Source: Lingula anatina (lineage: Eukaryota > Brachiopoda > Lingulata > Lingulida > Lingulidae). From it: 64,000 nt of DNA. Made by a program: the position numbers and the translations under genes. The notes under the pieces were generated by a model. The model was not told the DNA's origin. It saw only the letters and a list, made by a program, of their open reading frames with translations, and made no database searches. Positions 15,001-27,469 of the stretch are shown here, in pieces. The stretch is taken from assembly GCF_001039355.2 (NCBI RefSeq), contig NW_019775811.1, forward strand, positions 140,176-204,175, in the 5' to 3' direction. Positions within the stretch are counted from its first letter, which is position 1. Each line of letters begins with the position of its first letter.

Positions 15001-18000
15001 AATGAAAAAATCAATCAATCAACAGACAGATGAATAAAGAATTATACAAGTTTGTTATTTACTATAAATAAAAAATGGAAAATGTAGGTTTGTTAGTTAT
15101 ATAATAGACAAATAGATGAGCAAACTGATGGAAAAAATAAATAGATAAATAGTTACAGTGATGTCCACCTTATCATTTCAGTTTGACGGACCCTGATTTA
15201 TTAGCAGTGTACACCAGGGACATGCAGCAATCCAAAACTCCCTCCTCCTCCCCCTCCTCAGGGTCCAGTGAAGATGAGGGGATGTTGCGACAGCTGGTCA
15301 TCCTGGTCGGTCTGGTGGAGATGTACACCAGTATCCTACAGCTGGTCACTCACTGCTGTGAACTGGACACTGAGGTCAGGGAGGAGATACTGCAGGAGGC
15401 AGTCATACTGGACGGTACTCTTAGGCTGCTGGAGTATAATATTACAGGTACTGTGTGTGTGAGCATGCTTGTGTTTACCAGAGTGATATATTTGTCTAGG
15501 TGTGTGTTTGTAAACTTCTACATATTTTCAGCATAAATTCATTGAATTAATAAAAAAGATTGATGAAACGAAAAATATGATAGCTTGACATATACATGTA
15601 AAATAAAAAAATCAGGCACCTTGATTGTATGACAATTTCTATAAGGTCTACGTTGATTGTACTAGGTTTCTGTTTCTTTTTACACGTTATATTAACTTTT
15701 GATATTAACTTTGTTTTCAGATCCTATTGTTATAGAGAAGTGCCAGGCCCTCCAGACAGCTGTGTATAACTTCCTGATATCACTGCTGCAGCACTCTGGG
15801 CAACAAGGGTTCCTGAACATTGCTCAAGCATGTGTAAAGCAATGGGACATATTAGCAGGTGTGCTTTATAATTGACTTTTAGTCATTTTGAAGTTTAAGA
15901 TAGGCTTCTCTGATGACTTAAAGCTGGAAGAACATGCAATTTAAAGGAACAAAAAAGAGACTGTGGGCATGAGAAAGCTGGATCAGTAATGTTGTGCAAG
16001 CATTTTACAGGAAAAAGGAAAATATGTGGAAAAATTTTGAAATCAGTAGATTATCACTAGGTAATGAAATCTAAACATTTCAATTACATAATCAAAAGTT
16101 TGCTGATCTAAGGTAACAATTTTATCATATTTTATTGCGTGAGTGTGATAAGTCAGAAATACTTCTTCTGTAAACAAACTTGTCCAGATGATGTTATCTT
16201 ATTAGTACCACCAGCGTGTACGCTGGCGGTACTCATGGTTTTAGTCCCGACCCGTCTCGTCCGGCTCGTCCGGCTCCGCAGGCTCCGTAAGCTCCGCCGG
16301 CTCCGCGTACTGGCGCCGGATACAAGTCACCGTTACCGCTTCTCCTCCTAGACCGCAAGGACCCCTGTCCCCATCTCTTGGATTTAGGTCACATATAACC
16401 TCAATTTGAACCCCCAGGTTTTTTTGTCTCAGTCGGTACATTGACCTGGGCGTGACGCTCCTTGAAATGCACCCTTGTCAAAATTTTTGAAAATTCAATG
16501 CCAATTATCTACCCTACGGAAGGAATTATGGGAAAATTTTCTACAGACGGCTTTCCAAAAGTCATATGTGTAGATTTCAAATATGCCCTTGGATTTGACC
16601 TTTGACCTTTATTTCAAGGTCAAACGGGCCAAAATTTTCAAAAAAATGAAATTTTTTACGAAAAAAAATATTATTTGCACTGTTATTCAGACACTACACA
16701 GACTTAACCAATAATTATATTGGAAAGTGTTACCCTTTGGGTCATCTTTCATCTCTGTGAATTTGGGGTCAATCGGTGCATTTTCACAGGAGTAGCGGCC
16801 ATAAAATACCGAAAATGAAAACTGTCTCTAATTCGGGAACCGTTAATGCTAGCGACCCGTTCTTTTTTGCATTTTGTAGAGCATGTAAAGCCCAACACTG
16901 AGAGTGGTCTCCGTTTTTTTGTATTTCATACGGTTTTCGTGTTATGCTGTATTAAAAAGTACTTTGTGGTGGCACATTTTTGTAACTCAGAATTGTAACA
17001 TTTAGTCCCTTATATCTCCAAAACTGGCAGAGATAGGTCAATAGTTATTATTTAAGTTGAATAGGAAGTCATTTACTTGCAATCTAGATGTGAGCTTGAA
17101 ATTGACCTTTGACCTACTTTTCACCATGAACTGAACTTTGCAAATTTTTGTTCCCTTTTATCTCCAAAACTGGCAGAGATAGGTCAATAGTTACTATTGA
17201 ACTTGAATAGGAAGTCACATACTGGCAATTTAACAGTGACCTTAAAATTGACCTTTGACCTACTTTTCACCATGAATTGAACTTTGCCAATTTTTGTTCC
17301 CTTTAATCTCCAAAACTGGCAGAGATAGGTCCATAGTCACTATTAAACTTGAATAGGAAGTCACATACTGGCAATTAATCAGTGACCTTAAAATTGACCT
17401 TTGACCTACTTTTCACCATGAATTGAACTTTGCCAATTTTTGTTCCCTTTAATCTCCAAAACTGGCAGAGATAGGTCCATAGTTACTATTGAACTTAAAT
17501 AGGAAGTCATGAACTGGCAATTTACTGTGACCTTTAAATTGACCTTTGACCTTCCTTTTACTATGAACTGAACTTAGCAAATTTTCGTTCACCTTTATCT
17601 TCAAAACTGACAGATAGGTCCATAGTTACTATTGAACTTGAATAGGAAGTAATACACTAGCAATCTGTGACCTTGAAATTGACCTTTGACCTACTTTTTA
17701 TGATGAACTGCTTTTTGCATGTTTTCTGGCCTTTAAATCTGCAAAATTGGCAAAGAAATGTCCATGGTTGCTATTGAACTTGAATAGAAATTCATATACT
17801 ATGATATTGAAATTGACCTTTGACCTACTTTTTCACCATGAACTGAGCTTTGCATATTTTCTTGCCTCTCATATCTTTAAATCTAGCAGAGATGTGCCCA
17901 TTGTTTCCCCTAGGTTTTCTCTTTTGTCAGCATATATGCACCATTGACAACACATTTCAAGGAAAACCAATAGGCCTTTTGTCTAGAGAATACAGTAGTG

Positions 18001-21000
18001 AGCAAGGGTAGGAAAATGCAAGTCAATTTGAAAATCTGCTTGATTGTATCATTTTTAGTTATATTTTTTGCATATTTTGAGAACTCTTGTTGATTGCATC
18101 TTATAGAGCTTGTCAAACACCAGACTGGTGATGGTGTCCCTTTTAGGAGGGGGGGGGGTCCATACGAATGCGCTTACTCCAGCTGGTGGTACAATATCTG
18201 GAGGCGGTATCGCCCCCCTGATCCTCTAGTTTAACCTGTTATTGTATAAAAATTTAGGTTCTCTGGCAAAAATATTTTCTGGATCACCATCAGAAGTGCA
18301 AGATGCAGCCCTGAATTTTATCACTGTTCTCCTCTGTGAGGAAGGCAAAATCCAAGAAAGTTATGTCAAGAAATTAGGTCACAAGAAATCTATACTGTCC
18401 ATGCTAGACAAAACTGGGGGTAAGCATGACTTGTTAACTGTTAGACCTTAACATAGACTAAAGAGGTTTTAAAATTCTTATAGGTTTTTAAATTCATATA
18501 GGGTTTTAAATTCTTTTAAGCAACTGTTAAATTGACCTATGGATAGGTACGGGTGTTTCTTCATAAACCCTGTATTTGATAATCTTACATTGATGTTCAT
18601 AAGGAAGAAACTGCATTTTTTTCACAATCATTATATGAGTGTATGAAACTATACAAATGTTGCAATATATATAAACAATGATATAAAGGAAAACAGTAAA
18701 TAATAAATGAATGGTTTTCATTCTCAAAGGGAAAAATGAAAAAGGTGAAGATTCCCCCACCAGTGGTGCAATCTTGAGCCAGGCTCTCATTAAATTATAT
18801 GACACGGTGGTGGTGAAGAATGTCACTGTTCACTTGGAGGCCAGGACAAGACACATCAGTGTGGCGCTCAGGTCCCTCCTATCCCAATGTGCCACCGCCA
18901 AGATGGCTGCACTAGAAGGTGAGTTTGCCATAATTGTAATTGAAACCAGTATTAAATGTGACGGTATGATCTGACCTTTTTTTTAAATTAAACCTTCTTT
19001 CTTAAATTTTTTAAACCTTTAAGTTAACTTTAAACTGATTTCATTGGTTTGTTTTTAGCTGGACTAATGGAGATTCTTATGGAGCATTTAAGAAAATTAC
19101 ACAACCAATTAAATATGGAGTCCTTGCAGATTGGGAAAGTTACATCTGGCAGGAAGAAGGTGAGAAGAGTGAATGTGTATGTGAGTGTTTGGACTAAAGT
19201 GTTAACAGGGCGGAGAGAGATCATGTATTATGCCTGATTTTGGGATTTTCTGTCTTCATTTTGATAGTTTTTTTTTTCATATGGTCTAAATGCAATGAGA
19301 AATTGCAAGTTATGTTTTCAGGATTTTCAGTTTTTATAACTTTCAACCATGTATTTGTGATGCAATTGCTTGTGTGATGTTAATGCTTAGCTGTGTCATT
19401 ACGAATGACCAGATGAAGTCATAAAAATTTGTGTAACCCAGTGTTAGGCATTTAAAGTTTTTTTGACATGTCTTTTTCATTTTGCCAGCTAAAATATAAT
19501 GGTGAAATGTGAGTCATAATTTAAATAAGAAATAGAGACCCTATGCTCTGTGTATCTTTCTTATAGGATGATCCTCTATTGGAGTCTATGGTGCTTACTC
19601 TTGAACTTCTTAGAAGTTTTATGCATGATCAAGCTGAAGTGAAGGTATGGGCAAATTTATGTTAAAACATGTTGCAACATTCTTTCTTTGCCAATAATGT
19701 ATGATAACATCTTCATAATATATAATTTTTATGTTGAATAACTTGAAAGTAATAAATAAGTTATACATATAGATATTCATCTTTTGCCTCAGAACTTAAA
19801 AGCAGCAAATTTCCATCATAGCTGAAAACAGAATCACACATGCAGCACAGAGAGTGTCTGACTCGGTATTATGTTTTTGTCAGGCAGTCATTTTTCAACA
19901 AATGTCATCGTCTGCTGCTTATTTTTCAGACTGCAGCACAGCTCAGTGGATTGAGTTCAGTGTTACATCAGATGTGGGGATGGTGTCATGTGGACCAAGC
20001 TCTCATGAATGCTGTGCTTCATGTCCTAGCTAACTACACAGCCAAATGTCTTGCAGGTAGGAAGCGTTAGAATATAAATACAATGTGTAACATGGACCAA
20101 TCTCTCACGAAGGCTGTATGTCATGTCTTATCTAACTACAATATTTTATCCATAAATGGAGCAGCTAAATGAAAGTTAGCACATGAACACATGGCACATT
20201 CTCCATGTGCGTTAAGAGGTAAAACAAGACTTTGCTGTCAAAAAATTAAATATTGCTTTGAGTAAACTTGAAAAGATTAACCACATTACACTGAAGGTAA
20301 AAGATATTAATATTTCTCTGTTAGAGGATTTAAAATAGTAGGAAAGAGGAAAGAAGAATAAATTCAACCAATAGTCATTTTCAATTATTTCACAAAGAAA
20401 ATCTGCATCAATAAATTGGTTGATTATGTATCTTTCTGTAGCTGCCAGCAGCCTGGCCTTGACCTCTGCCCTGTCTTCAGTGGACCTCCCCAATGCCAAG
20501 CCACAACACAACAATAACTCACTGGTGCACTGTCTGCTGAAACTCACCACCAGGGAGTGTGAGAGACTGTCCAAGACAAGCCTGTCCATGGTTCGAACCC
20601 TGTTTGCCATACTGTCCAATATTGTTCTGTCTTCAGAGTGCAGAGGGATTATGTGGAAGGTAATTGACAGAGAAATTGGAAGGGAAATTTGTGTTTAACG
20701 TTTAACCATTAATAGACATTGTTTTCGTTTCCATTTAAATAGGAAATCTGATTTATTTTTCTTGGTAGTTTTTCAGATTTCAGCAGTGCCCTGATCCTTG
20801 GTCATAAATCCACCCAGCCACTTATTTCTTATTTTTAAATACAAATCAGAATCATGTCTGAATTTAGTTGGTGTTTTTCCATTCCTGTTTTTACAGCTTT
20901 TGATTATAACACTAAAATTTTGTAAAATACTAGGTAATATTTCTCATTAATGCTTGCTGCAATTTTATATGGATTTCCTCTCATTGTGTACTTGTTTAAT

Positions 21001-22912
21001 TTAGAGGTAACAGATTTATTGTTTGTTGTTCGCTTGTATTTATCCATTTACCTGACCTTAATTTTCTTTCAGAGCAATTTCTTCCACAGGTTCTCTTCTC
21101 TTTGTCCACTCAAGCCCAGCAAGACCAAGGTCCAGCAGGCCCTGGACGTGATGTGGCTGGAGCTGCTGGTCAACCTCTCCTTCACCACAGATGGACAACA
21201 GATGATATTAAAGATGGGGGGTAAGGCCACAGACACATACTCAAGGATGAGGTTTTCCGACTTTTTGGGAGCCAAACTCTTCTGGACCCCAAGCCATATT
21301 TTTTTTTTTAATTTTTCACTAAGTGGCAGTCTCATCCCTGCATACTTTAATCAAGTTTGGAAAGCAGAAGTACTTTCTCGCTACCCTGTCTTCTTTGTCT
21401 TTCTGATTTGTAGTGCATCTATCTGTTTTCAGTTGATCTTTGGGCTTACATATTTCTTATTAACCATTCCATTCACATATGCTCTCACACATGGACACGC
21501 ATGCATGTACACACATACACATTTCCGTGGAAAAAAAAAGTAAAAGTATAAAATTATCATTTTATTATTTATTTATTTATTATTATTATTATTATATTTA
21601 ATATCTACATATTATCTTATTTTGGTTTAGTTGGCTAGGTATGTTAACTCTTTTATTCAACAATATGTGAAATGGTACAGAGCCTGACATAGCAATACCT
21701 TGCCTCCATTCTAGACTCCCTGGCTCTATTACTGGAGTTCTGTGAGTCTGAGCACAGCCAGGCAGCCTCCAGTGCTCTGATGGTTCTGAGAAACATGTGC
21801 CATCACTCTGCCAATAAACCCAAGATTCTGGGAAATGGTGAGTGGGCAATGAGTTTTTAAAGTAGGAATAGATTATTCTTTAAAAAAATTAATTTGGTTG
21901 ATGTGACTTTTTTTTCTGTTTGAAGTTTATGAAATCTATAACATGTTCCGCAATAACTTTTAATATGAGTTGAGAAATACCACTGGCAGAAATCATTAGA
22001 AGTGAAAACTGGGCATTTTGATTAATTTAGAAATGCTAAGTAACATTGAGTCAGTGATATGAACAAAGACACTTAAAAAAACAATTACTTTTAATATGAG
22101 TTGAGAAATACCACTGGCAAAAAATCATTAGAAGTGAAAACTGGGCATTTTGATTAATTTAGAAATGCTAAGTAACATTGAGTCAGTGATATGAACAAAG
22201 ACACTTAGGTTTATTTTCAGCACTGTGTGTTATTGTACCCTGATATTTTGGAGCACAGAAATGATGCAGAATTCAGTTGATATAAGACTGTTTCATTTTA
22301 TTATTTTTTATATCTTCAGAGAAAGTGGTGCCTTGCTTGCTGAGGTACCTGGAAACCAACCTTGATGTCGGGGATGCCACTGTTGCGATGTCTGCACTCT
22401 GGGCTCTGGTCTATAATAATCAAAAGGTAAAAAAAGAAAAACTAAATCTGGTCCAAATCCGAAGTTTAGACATAGCGAACCTACCAACATTACAGTTCTT
22501 AAAGTGGATATCGGAATTGAGAGAATTATGCAGTCCAAGTTGTTTTGGTTTTCTGAAGTGATTTACATTGTAGAAATGAAAAGACATTCATTAAAAATTT
22601 TTCAAATATCAAAACTTTCACATTTTTAAATTAAAATTCACAATTCACAGGTAGGTGTGTGTGTGGTCATTGAAAGTGATGAAAAAAGGAGACATCACTT
22701 GAATGCTTAACACAGACACACACACACACACAAACACACACACTGTATCTTTGAATCTTTCTTTGAAGGCCAAAGCCACACTAAAGAACAGCAATATGTT
22801 AAGAAAGCTGCAGAAGGCCTACAGCACAGTGGAGACCAAAGGCTGTGGAAGTCCATGGAAAGAACAACAGCAGGGCTACATGGAAGCCATTCTCTCCACC
22901 ATTGAAGAGTAA
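1..22912 (+). CDS. RTTN: Rotatin (centriole/cilium assembly protein), 43 exons, 5'-partial
   Basis: Large helical-repeat protein that, in known animals, acts at centrioles and basal bodies in centriole maturation, ciliogenesis and left-right patterning. Exons: 1-105, 839-923, 1155-1269, 1584-1731, 2081-2231, 2796-3063, 3453-3614, 4020-4232, 4762-4874, 5234-5360, 5634-5753, 6117-6233, 6529-6668, 7320-7494, 7951-8050, 8346-8443, 8755-8875, 9077-9173, 9505-9774, 10014-10211, 10478-10699, 10939-11010, 11249-11383, 11641-11716, 12013-12141, 12484-12588, 12924-13082, 13246-13353, 13691-13868, 14294-14437, 14743-14920, 15182-15447, 15721-15858, 18258-18419, 18730-18918, 19059-19159, 19567-19644, 19930-20056, 20442-20659, 21073-21220, 21715-21837, 22320-22426, 22769-22912. 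All junctions are GT/AG and all phases close, giving 2075 residues plus stop. Human RTTN is about 2,226 aa, so the N-terminal armadillo part lies before the window. Marker segments are [52 protein letters not shown] and [16 protein letters not shown]. The name rests on recalled similarity; a different armadillo-type giant protein is the only real alternative. Confidence 0.85.
2473..2760 (-). repeat. SINE-like, tRNA-derived repeat in RTTN intron 5
   Basis: Around 2640-2760 the minus strand reads like a decayed tRNA body. On the plus strand, CTCGTGCCTCTTGCTCTGGA followed by ACAAACACTCTAATC is the reverse complement of a tRNA-type anticodon arm and B-box text. The preceding AGTGCCAAGCAGGGAG...GTTTATAAAGG resembles a conserved block I associate with molluscan SINEs. 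The limits are approximate. It mimics an exon (see rejected items). The identity is from memory only. Confidence 0.45.
4430..4598. mobile_element. 169-bp hAT-like MITE in RTTN intron 8
   Basis: The ends are perfect 10-bp inverted repeats: CAGGGGCGGA at 4430-4439 and TCCGCCCCTG at 4589-4598. Both are flanked by TATTG (4425-4429 and 4599-4603), which looks like a target-site duplication. CAGGGGCGG is a common start of hAT-superfamily elements, although hAT duplications are usually 8 bp, so the superfamily is tentative. The interior has repeated GACCGTCTTC/GGAAGAC motifs and no coding capacity. The element sits between exons 8 and 9 and does not disturb splicing. Confidence 0.7.
5078..5094. repeat. 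(CT)n microsatellite
   Basis: Short CT run in RTTN intron 9. No other structure was seen nearby. Confidence 0.8.
6915..7110. repeat. GC-rich island with weak terminal inverted similarity, RTTN intron 13
   Basis: The stretch is clearly GC-richer than its AT-rich intron. It carries TAGATCGACCT-type text near both ends (6925-6950, and in reverse near 7090-7103), and CTGTCAG near 6980 against CTGACAG near 7058. This is compatible with a decayed palindromic MITE. No clean target duplication or coding capacity was found. Confidence 0.35.
8900..9020. repeat. Two-copy tandem repeat, about 77 bp
   Basis: TTTGTTATGTTTT followed by TGTACCAAATAAAT(C/T)GACATGT occurs twice in RTTN intron 17, near 8900-8952 and 8976-9018. 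It is a simple local duplication. Confidence 0.7.
12543..12830. repeat. 84-bp tandem duplication copying the end of RTTN exon 26 and its splice donor
   Basis: Units start at TGCCTAC at 12543, 12627, 12711 and (degenerate) 12774. The first unit is the real exon 26 end plus donor (GACCCAGAG at 12580-12588, then GTGAGA). The second unit is nearly identical and keeps the donor. The third lost most of its exon-derived part, and the fourth keeps only the start. The extra copies have no obvious AG acceptor of their own, so they are probably intronic passengers, but donor choice between units 1 and 2 is possible. Confidence 0.85.
16199..18235. mobile_element. Composite repeat element with tandem-repeat core, RTTN intron 33
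   Basis: A 2-kb insert makes this RTTN's longest intron. It opens with a short palindrome (CCACCAGCGTGTACGCTGGCGG, two bases over a clean hairpin, at about 16208) and a GC-rich run of GGCTCCG-like repeats at 16255-16320. A unique stretch follows, then a ~140-bp tandem array (16985-17915), and the element ends near 18190 with AGCTGGTGGTAC, the inverse of the opening ACCACCAGC. No transposase reading frame is visible. A microsatellite-like head plus a tandem core resembles bivalve pearl or Helentron-associated elements; that classification is inferred from layout alone. The exact borders are uncertain. Confidence 0.6.
16985..17915. repeat. Tandem satellite of ~134-146-bp units, about 6.5 copies
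   Basis: Each unit runs through TATCTCCAAAACTGGCAGAG, ATAGGTC(A/C)ATAGTTACTATT, GAACTTGAATAGGAAGTCA, a GTGACCTT segment, TTGACCTTTGACCTACTTTT and CACCATGAACTGAACTTTGC. TGACCTTTGACCT falls at 17103, 17249, 17395, 17540, 17680 and 17814, giving spacings of 146, 146, 145, 140 and 134. A seventh copy of the motif lies outside the array at 16596. The later units are more diverged. Confidence 0.9.
21955..22208. repeat. Two-copy tandem duplication, ~130 bp, RTTN intron 41
   Basis: The block from ACTTTTAATATGAGTTGAGA to AACAAAGACACTTA occurs at about 21955-22075 and again at about 22085-22208. The copies are nearly identical (CAGAAATCATT against CAAAAAATCATT), so the duplication is recent or recently homogenised. 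Confidence 0.9.
22712..22742. repeat. (CA)n microsatellite
   Basis: CA run just upstream of the last RTTN exon. Similar CA-rich patches lie at 13525-13545 and 14662-14702. Confidence 0.85.
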
Positions 22913-25081
22913 TGCCTGATGCCAGGTTCAGACATCAGAACATAGTACATGTATTGGTATTATCTTTAAGATATGACTCTTATGAAATTTAAAAGTCAAA
23001 TTGTTTTTATATTTTCTTAAGAAGTGTTTTCTTTGTTGATGTTTATATATCAGTTGTCCTTAAAACACACATGATGTGTTGTTATCATTAAGCGATCATT
23101 TGTTTTTCACATAAGGTCAGATATCCTAACCCAGCACTGTCTTGCGTGCCTGGTGTACTGCAAAGGTTAATATTACATGGCTATCTTGGCCATCTCTCTC
23201 TTGTTGAGGACAATCATCTATTATTTGTATCTGCTGGCTAGGTATTTTCACACGATACTTTCACTGTGCGGTTTTTGATTATAATCATGGGGCTTTGAGT
23301 CACTTCAATAAAAGGGGTAGAAGTTGTAGAAGTTATGCCCAGATTAATAGAAAGACCATTAGTAAAGCATTTAATTGTACCTTAAATTTGTGCTAGCATT
23401 TTTTTTAAAGCACATTCTTGTGAAAATTGATCTGAATACAAAGCACTTTATTATCTGCTGCCTAACTAACTTTGTTCAGCTTTTGTTGAATCTCTAAGTG
23501 TTGTAAGTATTTGGACTATAGTTTTGCATTTATTGTCACATGGGTGTTATAAGAGTCCCAATATCCATGCATTGGATGCCACACCTGGAAGTAGTACAAT
23601 TTGAAATTTTATTAAATTATTATTGATAAGCATTTTTTTATTAAAAATCTTTCAGGAATATCTTATCCATCCAATATATGGTTGCAGTTATAAATAACAA
23701 GATAGGTTCTTGTGAATTTTTTTAAATGTTAGTTTATTGAACAATTGAAGTATTTAATTTCCTTTTTGAGTTATTATGTACATGTTATTAAGAATGTAAA
23801 TATTATGATATATAATTTTACATTGTATGTAACTGGTTTAATAATATGCATGCACAAACAAAATACGATAATGACTCTATTATTTCAGTAGAGAAGAATT
23901 TGACTTTAGTAAATACTGTATCTGCAAAATTCACAATGTTCCCCAAAAAAGAAAAGCAAGTCATTACCATAAACTGCATGAAAGTGAAACTTTAATTTCT
24001 GAAACAAAAATAGTCAACTTTTAGTTGTTTGCCTGCTTCTCTCTTCATGTATACATTTATTTTTTACATTGTATATACTGTATATATGTAATTACAAGTA
24101 TATAATGTCTTTCATTTTTACAACAAAAATAATATATTCTTTGGTATATACAATTATCAGTCATCTGTCTTCAAGTTTTATTAACAGTATGCCTTTTGTA
24201 CTAAAATGAGGTACTTTGGATACATAAATTATTTCCCAAATTTCCAAAGCAGCTCATTTCAGTGTTATCTTTTGAATTTTACTGTGTTCTTGTCTAAAAT
24301 ATGATGACACCAAAACATATAAATAGCTCTCAGGGTATTTGAAGAAAAGGAGTAGAGTGAAGAAATAACTAACGGCCCTTAAAACCAAGCCCATCTGCAA
24401 TGATGCCAACTTCGGCAACCTTGGAGGATGCATATAAATACCTAATCTAAAATTAAAGCTCTGCTTCCTTAGCCTCTATAAAGCATGTATGATTATGTAC
24501 AAGTTGCCTGTTTATTTCTTTGGAATTTGATGTGTATAACTGGTGATTAAAGCTTTAACAGGCTGGATAAATAGCATTTCAGGTTTCTTATCACCTGTAA
24601 ACATTAAGATATTTATTCCTGCATCTTTACCAGTGTTATCAGTACTGCAACTACTATAACGACTTTGGTAATTTGGATGTGCTTTTCTCTGTAATTTTTT
24701 TTCTGTCTTTTGAGATGCTCTTGTAAAACTTTACCAAGAAAGGACAATGAAGTGTTTTGTCTGCCCTTTTGAATAATTGTTAAGACTTAAAGCTCGCGGG
24801 TACTGACACTAACATTTAAATTAACGACATCCTTCCATTTGAGGTATAGACAGTATCAGGATGCTTTTTCCGTGCCCCCCCTGGAATTTTTTGCAGTGCA
24901 GGAACCCTCGGACATCTTCAGTAATGGCACTGCCCTTGACCTAGACGTATTTGTCCTTGACATTGAAAACGTTGGTGCCATTTATGTCGTCTGGGCATCC
25001 ATCAACGGCGTTCGTCAAAACGCTGTGTTTAAAGTAATCGTCCTGCAGAGGACAAAGAACCTTGTTGCGTGTGCATTGACG
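22913..25081. other. Convergent intergenic region with the 3' UTRs of RTTN and the homeobox gene
   Basis: No coding exon is recognisable in these 2.2 kb. A candidate RTTN polyadenylation signal AATAAA lies at 23307-23312. For the homeobox gene on the minus strand, AATAAA complements (TTTATT) lie at 24612-24617 and 24511-24516. The rest is AT-rich unique sequence. Confidence 0.6.
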
Positions 25082-25447
25082 TCACTCATCTTCGTCCTCA
25101 ATAACCTCCTCCATGTCGTCTGGGTCGACGCTGTTTCTTTGGGCTTGGAATTTGCGGTAGTCCTCAAGACTGTCAAGGGTTTTCAGTGATCCGTCTCCCT
25201 GCATCAGGGCCCGGCGCCAACGTTTGCGACGGTTTTGGAACCATACTTTAACCTAAAAATGACAATAACATAGTTGATTTATTGGCTGATGAAGGTTTTG
25301 AGTGTTTTATTGAGAACCCAATTTGAATGTTGAAAGAAGTTGAAAATCGTGTGTTTTTTTTACAACATACTAGTAGTTAGCCATTCTATTTTCTAGAGGC
25401 CTGTTGAGTGGTGACCTAAATTCTATGCAAAAAGTTTCACAGTAAAG

Positions 25448-25499
<52 letters not shown>

Positions 25500-27430
25500 N
25501 GTTTGCGACGGTTTTGGAACCATACTTTAACCTAAAAATGACAATAACATAGTTGATTTATTGGCTGATGAAGGTTTTGAGGGTTTTATTTAGAACCCAA
25601 TTTGAATGTTGAAAGAAGTTGAAAATCGTGTAGGTTTTTTACAACATACTAGTAGTTAGCCATTCTCTTTTCTAGAGGCCTGTTGAGTGGTGACATAAAT
25701 TCTATGCAAAAAGTTTCACAGTAAAGAAAAGTACAAAGCATTAGATCTAGCTAGCGAAAAAATCAATCTTTGGCTCTGGTTGACGGTAATAAAGCCAGAT
25801 TATATTGGAAACATCGGGCTTAATAAATTAACATCGAGAAGGCGAAGGTATCACACACGGAGAAAAATGAATAATAATATCATCTTATTCCATCTCAATT
25901 AACGTACATTTTCATCGGTGAGTCCCAGAACAAACGCCAGTCGCCGTCTCTCAAAAACATCCACGAATTTCTGAGCTTGGAACTGTGACTCCAGGTAGCG
26001 CTTCTGCTCCGGCGTATACACGGTGCGCTTCCAGAGCCTCTTGCTCCTCAGTGGCGCCGCCTGCAGTTGACTGTAGTAATCCATCATGGACGCCGTCACT
26101 GAGGGTGGGAGGGCCGTTTGCTTTGTAATGTCTGAAACTGGAATTTGAATAGTTCATGGTTAATTTAGCTGTGAGAAAAAAGATTGTACAATATCGTCTT
26201 TCTTTTCTTTTTATCGTCAAATAGCGTATTTTTAAACGTATATCATGACAAGTTTAAACAAAGCTATATTTCATAAGTTTTGAGATTTTTTCCAGATTTT
26301 GTTTGTCTAAATAACGTATCGCTGATTTGTCTGTTTTATCTTAAATGCCTCTTTATCAATTATTTGGTGAACAATATTATTTTGTCTGAGTCCCCAGAAT
26401 TTTCTTTATTCAAAAATATCAATAGATATATGAAAAAAAAAAAAAAAAACGGTTGAATAAATTTAAAGAGCAGGAAATTAAAACGGCCATTTCAGGTCTT
26501 TCCGCAATTAACCGAATTAACCGAAAACCCCAAGCGCTGTCTCTCAAAATGAGGACAAAATTATAAGATATTATAATCGCATTGCAAGCCTGTTCGATTA
26601 AAATATCTTGGTAAACAACCACTACGTTAGATGCCCGGGGAACTTACAGACCGGGATAAATAAAATAGATACAATCAGCTTGTATCTGGTGCCTCTGTAA
26701 TTGAAATGTTTTCATCTCGATAAGGCCGTCGACAACCCTCTTGGACTAGCAGTACACATTATAACCGGTTCGCTGACCGGTTAATGATATGATTGATGGG
26801 CAGAGAAGGCTGACCACCGTCAAAATGACTGTTAATGGTCAAATCTTAAACAGGTGAAACTAACAAAAACGGAGACGTATCTTAAATATCTGGACCAGAT
26901 CTAGCGACCAGTGTTTAGAGCTGTAAGCGCAGTTACTCTTGACTCGGGTTTAGTAACGCCAAAAGCCCTTTCACGGATTTCCAACGACCTTCCTCAAACT
27001 TTTCACCAATTTTTAAAATTCTATAAATTTTATCTATTTATTTTTGAAAAAAAGGCGGTCCCTTTTATAAATGCAATGATGTTTTTCTGCACGTTTTCAG
27101 GCGCTTGGTTTTGGCCCCAGGACAGTGGTTTAAAGGGTTTGCGACAGACCGCCAGATTGGCTCGAATGGAGCATGTGTTTTCTTGGGGTTTAGGTTGCCT
27201 AACATTGTCTGGTTATTTTCCACTGAACTGGACCTAACGTCACTAAGATCAATATGTCTAATACTAGTGTGAATGTGGCCACTGGTAGGCCTATCACGCG
27301 TTTGCGTGACAACAGACGGAGTGTCCGTTCCTTGTGTACCCAAAATGTGTGACAACAGATAAAACGGGGCGTTAACCGTACGTTGTTAGCGGGTCTATTA
27401 TATTGCGCTTAGCTTAGTTCGTTAACCTTT

Positions 27431-27469
<39 letters not shown>

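Noticed and set aside
16139-16351. Frame encoding a run of Arg-Leu repeats
   Set aside because: It is a translation of the GC-rich short repeat at the head of the intron-33 element.
24839-25189. Plus-strand 116-codon frame
   Set aside because: It is the antisense of homeobox exon 4 and its UTR, and lacks an ATG at its start.
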